Source of the DNA: XYB1-FULL-44-23 sp964441445
GTDB lineage: Bacteria; Patescibacteriota; Microgenomatia; CAZETR01; Amesbacteraceae
Reading direction: 5' to 3'
Length of the DNA stretch: 30,386 nt
Assembly (NCBI GenBank): GCA_964441445.1
Contig: CAYTYO010000007.1
Coordinates: 1-30,386 of the forward strand
The notes below the pieces were generated by a model. The model searched no databases, was not told the DNA's origin, and saw nothing but the letters and a program-made list of their open reading frames with translations. This document shows, in pieces, positions 24,298-30,386 of this stretch. The position numbers and the translations under genes are program-made. Every line of letters begins with the position of its first letter. Position 1 is the stretch's first letter.

Positions 24298-25044
24298 ATG
24301 CAATCCTGGGCAAGTAGAGTTCTGTTCCTGGCCATCATCATTTCTGTTTCAGTCATGCTAGTCACTAAATTTTCCCCGCCCATACCAATTTCTTCGGTCG
24401 TCACCCAAAAAACTGATCTCTTCACTGTTTCGGGTGAAGGCAAAGTCACAGTTGTTCCTGATACTGGCATCATTAATTTAGGTATTAATCTCACCCGAAC
24501 TTCAGTTAAAGCCGCTCAGACTGAAGTTAACGCCGTCATAAATAAAATTACCACCGATACTCAGAAAATGGGTGTTGACGTAAAGGATATAAAAACCAGC
24601 GAGTACTCCATTTATCCCGAATATGACTACTCCAGCGGTCGTGCAAAAATCACCGGATATCGGGTTAACGCAGCAATCACAATCAAGGTCCGCAACTTGG
24701 AAAAAATTAATGATGTCATCGACTCCGCCACTGCAAATGGTGCAAATACTGTTTCCGGTATCCAGTTAACGGTTGATGATGACAAACAAAAAGAACTACT
24801 TCAAGATGCTCGCGAACAGGCAATTGATGAAGCTAAAACCAAAGCTGAATCTCTCGCCCGAGCAGCCGGTATCACTCTCGGACGTATTGTTAACGTTTCC
24901 GAATCCGGTTCCGACATTGTTCGCCCTCTTCCGTACATGGCCAAAGAAATGGCCATAGGTATGGGTGGAGGAGCAGATACCAGCATCCAGCCAGGTTCTA
25001 CCGATATTACTTCCTCAGTCACTCTCTTCTACGAGACCAAATAA
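24298..25044 (+). CDS. SIMPL-domain (DUF541) membrane-anchored protein
   Basis: A 248-residue protein with an N-terminal signal anchor (about residues 6-24, ASRVLFLAIIISVSVMLVT) and an extracytoplasmic SIMPL domain. Family features are FTVSGEGKVTVVPDTGIINLGI near the start, GYRVNAAITIKVRNLEKIN in the middle, AREQAIDEAKTKAESLARAAG as the amphipathic helix, and GRIVNVSES after it. SIMPL proteins are widespread periplasmic or surface proteins of poorly known role (oxidative-stress links in some species). Length is typical. It is convergent with the phosphatase gene. Confidence 0.9.
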   Translation: MQSWASRVLFLAIIISVSVMLVTKFSPPIPISSVVTQKTDLFTVSGEGKVTVVPDTGIINLGINLTRTSVKAAQTEVNAVINKITTDTQKMGVDVKDIKTSEYSIYPEYDYSSGRAKITGYRVNAAITIKVRNLEKINDVIDSATANGANTVSGIQLTVDDDKQKELLQDAREQAIDEAKTKAESLARAAGITLGRIVNVSESGSDIVRPLPYMAKEMAIGMGGGADTSIQPGSTDITSSVTLFYETK

Positions 25045-25072
25045 CATCGGACAGGTTGAAAAGAAGAACCGT

Positions 25073-25094
25073 AAATCAAATACACATTTGATTT
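25073..25094. terminator. AT-rich hairpin between convergent genes
   Basis: AAATCAAAT (25073-25081) and ATTTGATTT (25086-25094) form a perfect 9-bp stem with loop ACAC in the 61-nt gap between the SIMPL gene and the opposing phosphatase gene. The position suits a bidirectional terminator, but the stem is AT-rich and the flanking T runs are only 3 nt. Confidence 0.4.
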
Positions 25095-25105
25095 CGCCTA
25101 ACTAC

Positions 25106-25729
25106 TTACAAGTTGAATTGTTCAATCTTAAAAACGTGAGCATTTTCAAATCCCGAATCTTCCGATAATTCCAATAAATCAGAATTCCCGAAATGAAACA
25201 TCATCAGCACCTTCATCCAGTCCAGTTTGTAATAGGCCGCGTATATCATTTTTCCAATATCCCCGTGTGTTACCAATAAAATACTTCCATCCGTATGTTT
25301 AGTTTGAATCTCATCGAGAACTCTATTCGCCCTCAGTAAAGTATCGGGGAATGTCTCCAATCCTTCGCCTTTCATCATGTAGTGAAAGCCTGAAACCTGT
25401 GAAAATACGGCTCCGTCTCCCAACATCGGAACAATATCGTCATGAGTTTTTCCAGTCATAATCCCGAAATCACGTTCAATTAAGTCAGGCATTATTTCCG
25501 GTTTTACTAAACCCAAAAGATCCGAAATTATCTCCGCTGTTTTATATGCTCTCTTCAATGGAGATGAGTAGATTTTATTAAAACTCATTCCGGCTGCTTT
25601 TATCTTCTCTGCTACTTCATGAGCCTGCTCTAATCCTTTTTCCGACAATGCCATGTCCCTTCTGCCGTTTAATATTCCCGCCAGATTATCCAAATCCTGT
25701 CCGTGCCTAGCTAAATAAATTTTCAACAT
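25106..25729 (-). CDS. Histidine phosphatase family protein (phosphoglycerate-mutase-like)
   Basis: A branch-1 histidine phosphatase superfamily enzyme using a phosphohistidine intermediate. The 207-residue product has the active-site ARHGQ (Arg8, His9, Gly10), ALSEKGLEQA, SSPLKRAYKTAEII with the second Arg, and LLVTHGD with the second His (about 155). The family contains mutases, sugar phosphatases and nucleotide phosphatases, and the substrate cannot be read from sequence. It stands alone on the minus strand. TAAACT (25736-25741) ends 6 nt before the ATG. Confidence 0.9.
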   Translation of the reverse strand: MLKIYLARHGQDLDNLAGILNGRRDMALSEKGLEQAHEVAEKIKAAGMSFNKIYSSPLKRAYKTAEIISDLLGLVKPEIMPDLIERDFGIMTGKTHDDIVPMLGDGAVFSQVSGFHYMMKGEGLETFPDTLLRANRVLDEIQTKHTDGSILLVTHGDIGKMIYAAYYKLDWMKVLMMFHFGNSDLLELSEDSGFENAHVFKIEQFNL

Positions 25730-25735
25730 AAACCA

Positions 25736-25741
25736 AGTTTA
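25736..25741 (-). promoter_or_regulatory. -10-like box TAAACT for the histidine phosphatase
   Basis: TAAACT on the minus strand lies 6 nt before the ATG at 25729, back to back with the plus-strand TAAAAT at 25757-25762. Confidence 0.4.
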
Positions 25742-25756
25742 CCATATCCCTCATGC

Positions 25757-25762
25757 TAAAAT
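25757..25762 (+). promoter_or_regulatory. -10-like box TAAAAT upstream of the glycosyltransferase-like gene
   Basis: TAAAAT ends 6 nt before an ATG at 25769 that opens a 33-codon frame. It is the most likely promoter region for the membrane protein gene that starts at 25858. Confidence 0.4.
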
Positions 25763-25768
25763 CGCCCC

Positions 25769-25870
25769 ATGAAAAGGAGTTTATTTTATGTTTGGGTCAT
25801 TTTTATCTTGTTCCTTTATTTTAAATCTTTAGCTGATCATCTCTGTCATAAGAGCTTATGTTTGCTCTAA
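25769..25870 (+). CDS. Possible 33-residue leader or membrane microprotein
   Basis: The frame starts MKRSLFYVWVIFILFLYFKSLAD, a basic start plus one hydrophobic segment, and ends LCHKSLCLL. It begins 6 nt after a TAAAAT box and its stop overlaps the first 13 nt of the large membrane gene, so it may couple translation of that gene. A GGAG motif lies inside it at 25775-25778 but too far from 25858 to serve that start. It may equally be a chance frame in a leader. Confidence 0.3.
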   Translation: MKRSLFYVWVIFILFLYFKSLADHLCHKSLCLL

Positions 25871-27417
25871 GTGTCCTCATCGGTATCTACTCTTACGGCA
25901 TTTTTACTTTGGGAGTATTGTACCTACTTACGCCCACAAACATAACAGCTTTTTCGGTTTCTTGGCTGTTTATTATTATTCTTTATCTGATTGGCTCAAA
26001 CTCAATTCCCAAATCTCTAAACTTTATTTCAACCTTTCGGAAAACAGATCGGATATCGCAAACATTACTTTTATTACTTCTTGTCTCTGCAGTTGTAAAT
26101 CTATTAGGGGCTCTTGGACCTGAACTTGGTTTTGATGCACTTTGGTATCACCTCAGTTTACCCAAAATCTGGCTGCTCCGCGAAAGCATCGGCTTTATTC
26201 CCGGACCGGTATTCAAATACTCTGTCATGCCAAAATTAACCGAACTACTCTACACTGCTGTATTGGCACTTTTTACATCTCTTCCTCCCAAAATTATTCA
26301 TTACCTATTCGGTCTGTTAACTCTCGTTCCTCTTTATCAGCTGTCACGCCCTTTTTTATCCCGTAACTATTCACTTCTGGTTCTGGTTTTGTTTTATTCC
26401 AATCTGGTTGTCGGTTGGGAATCAACGTCAGCCTATGTAGACCTCACTAGAACATTTTTTGAAATCTTAGCATTACAGTTATTTATCACCCGTAAATACA
26501 CTCACAGCGCAGTTGCACTCGGTCTGGCCATATCCACGAAACTTGTGGCACTCAGTTCTTTGGTGATATTTATACTACTTCTACTTTCAACTAAAGAAAC
26601 TCGTACAAAAAAAATTATTGCTTCTTACCTTTTTTTCTCGATGCTCATACCATTGCCCTGGCTGTTATTTTCATATCTGAGTACTGGCAACCCATTCTAT
26701 CCTTTATTTTCAACAATTCTTGGAACACAAATTTTTTCTCTAAACCCCCGTGACCTTTGGCAACTGTTTACCCAAAGTGCCGACCCGATTTCTCCGGTGT
26801 ATATTATTACCGCACCATTATTATTTATCCAAAAAAATACCCGGCAGGGTAGGGGAGTGATCCAAATTTTTATCTATGCGGTAATCGCTTTATTAATCTG
26901 GTATATTTCACCCCGATCTGGCGGTGCCAGATTTATTCTCCCGTATCTTCCTGCATTTTCACTTCTTTCAGTTATATTGATCTCCAATTCCAAGGACATT
27001 CTCGTCAGAAGAATCTGCATCTGCCTCATATTGTTTCTGTCTGCCTTTTCGCTTTTGTACAGGTTCGTTGCAAATTACAAAAATCTGCCGGTCATTCTGG
27101 GTCGCCAAACGTCAACTCAATTTTTACAAACCCGTCTTAACTATAATTTCGGCGATTATATAGATATCGATAACTTTCTCACTCAAAACATTTCTTCCTC
27201 CGACGTACTATTAATTGCGGGTATAAATAATGTTTATTATCTTCCTGCCCACCTAAAATTTATCCACCTAACGGAACTATTAAATCCTCATCAACTATTC
27301 GATTTCAATTATTTGCTTATCCGTCAAACCGATACTGACCTCATTCCTAATTCTGGTGATTGGAAAATAATTCATTCCGACCCGATCACTCATACCTTGT
27401 TATATCGTAAAATTTAG
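25858..27417 (+). CDS. Polytopic membrane protein, putative GT-C fold glycosyltransferase (PMT/ArnT-like)
   Basis: A 519-residue protein with about ten to twelve hydrophobic segments and a hydrophilic C-terminal tail. After two or three membrane spans comes GPELGFDALWYHLSLPKIW (Asp93), which resembles the first extracytoplasmic loop of GT39/ArnT-type glycosyltransferases, where an acidic residue is catalytic. The family uses polyprenyl-phosphate sugars outside the membrane. Here the donor and acceptor are unknown; a pilin or surface-polymer substrate would be guesswork. The start at 25858 is the first ATG after an in-frame TAA. The gene is AT-rich. Confidence 0.65.
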   Translation: MFALSVLIGIYSYGIFTLGVLYLLTPTNITAFSVSWLFIIILYLIGSNSIPKSLNFISTFRKTDRISQTLLLLLLVSAVVNLLGALGPELGFDALWYHLSLPKIWLLRESIGFIPGPVFKYSVMPKLTELLYTAVLALFTSLPPKIIHYLFGLLTLVPLYQLSRPFLSRNYSLLVLVLFYSNLVVGWESTSAYVDLTRTFFEILALQLFITRKYTHSAVALGLAISTKLVALSSLVIFILLLLSTKETRTKKIIASYLFFSMLIPLPWLLFSYLSTGNPFYPLFSTILGTQIFSLNPRDLWQLFTQSADPISPVYIITAPLLFIQKNTRQGRGVIQIFIYAVIALLIWYISPRSGGARFILPYLPAFSLLSVILISNSKDILVRRICICLILFLSAFSLLYRFVANYKNLPVILGRQTSTQFLQTRLNYNFGDYIDIDNFLTQNISSSDVLLIAGINNVYYLPAHLKFIHLTELLNPHQLFDFNYLLIRQTDTDLIPNSGDWKIIHSDPITHTLLYRKI

Positions 27418-27433
27418 TCCTTCGGCTTTTTTT
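27416..27433 (+). terminator. Weak terminator-like hairpin after the membrane protein gene
   Basis: AG(T)CC, loop TTC, GGCT gives a 4-bp stem with one bulge, followed by a run of T to 27433. The stem is short; the position directly after the stop codon is the main support. Confidence 0.35.
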
Positions 27434-27465
27434 CGGTTCCTCTTCCCAAAAACCTCTTTCTAGGC

Positions 27466-27471
27466 TAAAAT
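27466..27471 (+). promoter_or_regulatory. -10-like box TAAAAT for the C39-like peptidase gene
   Basis: TAAAAT ends 9 nt before the ATG at 27481, leaving no room for a Shine-Dalgarno; a leaderless start is predicted. Confidence 0.45.
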
Positions 27472-27480
27472 GTCCTTCTT

Positions 27481-28125
27481 ATGACCCGCTCCACTACCAA
27501 AATTTTTGTTCAGCCAAATGAGTTTTCTTGTGGCCCATCTAGCCTCAAAATTGCCCTTCGCACACTAAACATGCACATTTCATATGCCACTTTATTTTCG
27601 CTTTGCAGAACAACAAAAACCGGCACCAACACGAAAGATCTGATCCGTGCCGCAAACCAACTTGGACTGTCGGTAATGTCCATGCAAAAAACCACTCTCA
27701 CTCACATCCAGAGCGCACTTAGGGCCCAACCGGGGCGAAAATTAGCTGTTATTGTCGACTACCTTTACCAGGAAGATGCGACAGAAGAGGACAGCCATTT
27801 TGCTACCGTCGCTGCATATTCAGCCCGCACCGGCCGCATTACTATGTTTGATTCTTACTCCGGCACCAAGAAATCATATCTTTGGACTGATTTTATTGAT
27901 CGCTGGTATGGATATGAATCCCGACGCGTAAAAAACAAAAAATCCGCTCGTTATTTTTCGTATTACAAAAAATGGCAGGATCGGCATATGTTAATACTCG
28001 CCAAACACCCTTCTCATTTGCCGAAATTTAAAAATTCCACTATCAAAATTTTTATCCCTAAACGCAAGTTCTCTAATTCTTCTTTACTACACCTTTCTGG
28101 AACTTATAGCGCCTTTCCGGCTTAA
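27481..28125 (+). CDS. Peptidase C39-like cysteine protease-fold protein
   Basis: A 214-residue protein with the papain-like C39 arrangement: QPNEFSCGPSSLKIAL with Cys17, SHFATVAAYSARTGRI with His106, and TMFDSYSG with Asp124. In bacteriocin exporters this domain cuts double-glycine leaders, but here it stands alone, with no ABC transporter domain, no signal peptide and no adjacent exporter. The C-terminal third is Lys/Arg-rich and has no motif I know. A cytoplasmic protease or a peptide-binding relic are both possible. The end overlaps the convergent GNAT gene by 53 bp. Confidence 0.75.
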   Translation: MTRSTTKIFVQPNEFSCGPSSLKIALRTLNMHISYATLFSLCRTTKTGTNTKDLIRAANQLGLSVMSMQKTTLTHIQSALRAQPGRKLAVIVDYLYQEDATEEDSHFATVAAYSARTGRITMFDSYSGTKKSYLWTDFIDRWYGYESRRVKNKKSARYFSYYKKWQDRHMLILAKHPSHLPKFKNSTIKIFIPKRKFSNSSLLHLSGTYSAFPA

Positions 28126-29104
28126 ACCAATCTTCCTTCCAATAGTGGTTCTCCATCATAAAATCAATATATTCCATCTTTTCATTTATTGCGTCCTGGA
28201 TATCCAGGTAATTCATAAAATTACCAATCCCCGAAACAGCCTTTACATTTGATCCGCCCAAAACTGTCACGTACTTCTTTTTATAAATTAAGTTAAAGTC
28301 GCAACCGACAACTTTTCCGCCCACCAGAACCGTAATAATTCTCGCCCTGTACCTGCCTCCGGATCGCTTCCACATTTCCAAAAACGCCCGGCCCATTTTC
28401 TTATCGGTTTCAAATACTGACAAACTCTCGTCGTTATACATTTTTACTTTCCGGCGCATTTGCATTCGATTCAGTCTAAACAAATGTTTAAGATCGGCCG
28501 GGTTGTCATATCGGACAACCGGAATTTTGGCGATTATGCTGCGAACATCTCTTTTAATATTTTGTCTTTTTTTAGTCTTCAGCGTCGCCAGATATTTATC
28601 CCAACTATAGCCGACTGTCTTCAGACTCAATCCGAAGTGGTCAAAATCCCGAACTAATTTCCCTGGAAAAAGTCGGGCGGTTTTTCCATCCATACATTCC
28701 AAACTCATCGGCCCATCGACCTTCGCTATCATTTTCTTCACCAAAGACTTATTTGTGGTAAAAGGTCCGCTTTCCTCTGCATACCAACCGGAAATCCATT
28801 CATATTTTTTTGCTTCTTTTGAAAACCACAGCGGCAAACCTCCGATGGTTTTTTTCCCTTTTCTCGCTTCAACAAACAAAACCTTGTATTTATAGACATC
28901 CAAAAAAGCTTTTCTTATCTCCCATAAATCCCACACTGTTTTGGGAGTACACAGGGCATTCCACATTTTTTCCAACCTCCTCACATCCCTGATACATCTG
29001 ATCTCTAGTTTTTCTCTAACAATCGGTTTTTTTACCGCTACCAATTTAACCCTTTTCACCGGTCGTTCAAAAAACCTTTCCTGTACCAACAATTGTCTAT
29101 CCAT
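28073..29104 (-). CDS. GNAT-fold acyltransferase (CelD/BioF2-like, FemAB-related)
   Basis: A 343-residue protein of the double-GNAT type. Visible features are the domain-1 end ISGWYAEESGP, the linker motif TKKRQNIKRDVR (177-188) typical of CelD/BioF2 acyltransferases, and in the second GNAT half RARIITVLVGGKVVGCDFNLIY followed by YVTVLGGSN and GIGNFMNYLDIQDAIN. Such enzymes move acyl or aminoacyl groups to amines, sugars or peptidoglycan stems. The substrate is unknown. Its ATG overlaps the stop of the upstream decarboxylase gene by 1 nt (TGATG), so the two are co-translated. The N-terminal tail (1-32) is very basic. Confidence 0.75.
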   Translation of the reverse strand: MDRQLLVQERFFERPVKRVKLVAVKKPIVREKLEIRCIRDVRRLEKMWNALCTPKTVWDLWEIRKAFLDVYKYKVLFVEARKGKKTIGGLPLWFSKEAKKYEWISGWYAEESGPFTTNKSLVKKMIAKVDGPMSLECMDGKTARLFPGKLVRDFDHFGLSLKTVGYSWDKYLATLKTKKRQNIKRDVRSIIAKIPVVRYDNPADLKHLFRLNRMQMRRKVKMYNDESLSVFETDKKMGRAFLEMWKRSGGRYRARIITVLVGGKVVGCDFNLIYKKKYVTVLGGSNVKAVSGIGNFMNYLDIQDAINEKMEYIDFMMENHYWKEDWFKPERRYKFQKGVVKKN

Positions 29105-29487
29105 CAGTCTCTCTGCAACAACTGGCTGCTAACCCTACCAGCCCCGAACCACTCTTTAGAAAATTTTTCTGCCGCTTCCGGATCAAACCACTTGCATGAA
29201 AAAATGTTTAAATATACAGATTTTTTATACTCTGAAAAATGAGCAGACACGCAACTTGTCTCAATTAATTGCACCAACGAATAACCGGAGGTGATGGGGT
29301 TCTCATGTCCGAAGTGGGGGACTAAGGGCTCACCATATCGTTTCATAAAAATTACTTCATCACATAACTTAATTACGTAATTCTTAATATGCTCTCCGTC
29401 GGAAATCTTCTCTAAATCACAATCATAGAGATTCAGAATCAACTCCTGTCCGAACTGATCAGTTTGTTCTCCGTTATTTAAAATCAT
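29104..29487 (-). CDS. speD: S-adenosylmethionine-decarboxylase-family (SpeD/SpeH) pyruvoyl enzyme
   Basis: The family self-cleaves at a Ser to make a pyruvoyl cofactor and classically makes decarboxylated AdoMet for spermidine. The 127-residue product shows FGQELILNLYDCD at the start, YSLVQLIETSCVSAHFSE around the processing site, and NIFSCKWFDP. Ser78, His83 and Cys98 are spaced 5 and 15 apart, exactly like Ser63, His68 and Cys83 of the Thermotoga/Bacillus enzymes. The residue before the Ser is Thr instead of Glu, and the next is Cys instead of His. The ATG at 29487 is preferred to an in-frame TTG at 29502. Some family members decarboxylate ornithine or arginine, so the substrate is open. 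Confidence 0.78.
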   Translation of the reverse strand: MILNNGEQTDQFGQELILNLYDCDLEKISDGEHIKNYVIKLCDEVIFMKRYGEPLVPHFGHENPITSGYSLVQLIETSCVSAHFSEYKKSVYLNIFSCKWFDPEAAEKFSKEWFGAGRVSSQLLQRD

Positions 29488-29502
29488 AAAGATATAGGTC
29501 AA

Positions 29503-29773
29503 TCAAAATATATAAAACTATCTTAGTGTGAAAAAAAAAGAAAAATAAGTCAAATTTTTTTTGGTCTTAACACAGACATTTATTTAACATTCCATATTCA
29601 AAAAAATAAAAAAAATAAAAAAAATACACAACTTAAAATAATCGCTCTAAACAGGCCAAAGTTTTTATAATGAAAATTATATTTTGTATAAACTTTTTAC
29701 AAAAACGTAAATATTTTTAACTATTTTTTTAAAAAAAATTACATATACATTTAAAAAGTAGTACAATCCGCAT
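29503..29773. other. AT-rich divergent intergenic region with periodic A-tracts
   Basis: This 271-bp gap between the divergent speD-like and HD genes is almost pure A+T in long runs. At 29600-29625 three A-tracts (7, 8 and 8 A) are separated by single T residues at 29607, 29616 and 29625, a 9-bp period. No RNA gene, DnaA box or ORF was found. It must hold both promoters. A-tracts can bend DNA and act as promoter UP-elements. Confidence 0.6.
29762..29767 (+). promoter_or_regulatory. -10-like box TACAAT for the HD-domain gene
   Basis: TACAAT ends 6 nt before the GTG at 29774. This matches the gyrA case: a TANNNT box, a 6-nt gap and a GTG start. Confidence 0.45.
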
Positions 29774-30367
29774 GTGACAAAAACTAAGATATCATCAGAC
29801 TACTTGAAGCTTGTCCATTTCTTTTTTGAAATAGGAACCCTGCGGAAAATCCCCAGATCTCACATGCAAACCTTAATGACTTCTGACCTGTCTGATAATA
29901 TTTCATCTCACTCATACAGGGTAGCGATGATTGGTTTATTTCTTTCCGAGCTAGAAGGCGCCAATACCTCTAAAGTTATAAAAATGTGTTTACTCCACGA
30001 TCTTAGTGAGTCTCGTAGCGGGGATCAGAACTGGGTGCATAAACGCTATACCAAAGTCTTCGAAGAAGAAATAATTCACGATCAGCTAAAAAATCTTCCC
30101 CGTTCTGTAGAACTTGAGGAAATAGTAGCCGAGTACAATGCTCGTCAGACATTAGAAGCTAAAATCGCCAAAGATGCCGACCGTCTGGATCAAACTCTGC
30201 TTGAAATTGAATATGTCATGATGGGCAACAATCAGGCTAAATCTTGGGGAAGAACTAATCGCACCAGTTTGTTTACCAAAAGCGCTAAAACACTTTCAAA
30301 AACTATTATTTCCACTGATCCTAGCGATTGGTGGACAAAAAATCTTTGGACTGATAAACGTCGATAA
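29774..30367 (+). CDS. HD-domain hydrolase (YfbR/HDDC2-like)
   Basis: A 197-residue metal-dependent phosphohydrolase. The HD metal ligands are His46 (SHSYRVA), His75-Asp76 (LLHDLSES) and Asp136 in KDADRLDQ. The spacing and the HDLSE motif fit the HD_3 group with YfbR (deoxynucleoside 5'-monophosphatase) and HDDC2. The substrate is not proven. The start is GTG 29774; the ATG two bases earlier is followed directly by TGA and is not usable. The C-terminus (WWTKNLWTDKRR) is complete. It stands alone at the right end of the window. Confidence 0.87.
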   Translation: MTKTKISSDYLKLVHFFFEIGTLRKIPRSHMQTLMTSDLSDNISSHSYRVAMIGLFLSELEGANTSKVIKMCLLHDLSESRSGDQNWVHKRYTKVFEEEIIHDQLKNLPRSVELEEIVAEYNARQTLEAKIAKDADRLDQTLLEIEYVMMGNNQAKSWGRTNRTSLFTKSAKTLSKTIISTDPSDWWTKNLWTDKRR

Positions 30368-30386
30368 ATAGACATTTTCACAAATA

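Noticed and set aside
25073..25094. Riboswitch or structured RNA at the SIMPL gene end
   Set aside because: A single AT-rich hairpin between two convergent stops is better explained as terminator-like or chance.
27481..28125. Bacteriocin export system around the C39-like gene
   Set aside because: No ABC transporter, accessory protein or double-glycine peptide was found next to it.
29600..29625. CRISPR-like or tandem repeat array
   Set aside because: The repeat is only A-tracts separated by single T residues; there are no spacers and no cas genes.
29503..29773. Replication origin in the AT-rich gap
   Set aside because: No DnaA-box cluster and no dnaA, dnaN or similar gene nearby; AT richness alone is not enough.
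1..30386. Mobile element, prophage or defence island
   Set aside because: No transposase, integrase, phage structural gene, restriction enzyme or direct target-site repeats were recognised; the accessory genes at the right end show no boundary repeats.

Overview
The window looks like a chromosomal piece of a Patescibacteria (Candidate Phyla Radiation) bacterium, most likely Microgenomates-like. The evidence is indirect: a type IV pilus locus with no PilQ or PilP (single-membrane envelope), very compact overlapping genes, a clamp-loader delta-prime of only 195 residues, and an acyl-carrier-fold protein that has lost its serine. No rRNA or other taxonomic marker was read, so this is an inference. 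UGA acts as a stop (for example the ATGA overlaps at nusB and at the ACP-like gene), so the recoded-UGA lineages (SR1/Gracilibacteria) are excluded.

Layout. 1-634 (-): start of a class A penicillin-binding protein, running off the left edge. 678-4729 (+): a tiny membrane ORF, then recG, rpmF, nusB, a degenerate ACP-like gene, rnc, rpsP and khpA, packed end to end. 4726-15884 (-): a type IV pilus locus of 14 genes, in transcription order pilB, pilT, pilC, major pilin, terminator, pilD, uncleavable pilin-like protein, four prepilin-like genes, PilX-like protein, pilM, pilN, pilO. 15939-25044 (+): holB-like, gyrB, hppA, a small Cys-rich ORF, gyrA, a SET-domain methyltransferase and a SIMPL-domain protein. 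25106-30367: a more AT-rich accessory segment with a histidine phosphatase (-), a GT-C-like membrane protein (+), a C39-like cysteine peptidase (+), a GNAT-type acyltransferase (-) with an S-adenosylmethionine-decarboxylase-family gene just upstream of it (-), and an HD-domain hydrolase (+).

How the parts work together. PilB and PilT are the extension and retraction ATPases. PilC is the platform, PilM/N/O form the alignment complex, PilD processes prepilins, and the pilins build the fibre. A terminator right behind the major pilin, plus the best Shine-Dalgarno site seen in the window in front of it, suggests a separate high-abundance pilin transcript. Both gyrase subunits are present and share the same GGTAATATT sequence at the -10 position.

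Pattern across the window: many genes that begin a transcription unit have a -10-like hexamer (TANNNT or GATAAT) only 6-10 nt before the start codon, which predicts leaderless or nearly leaderless mRNAs. Several genes inside operons instead carry Shine-Dalgarno sequences. No tRNA, rRNA, CRISPR array, insertion sequence or prophage was recognised. The longest stretch without a gene is 29488-29773, under 300 bases.
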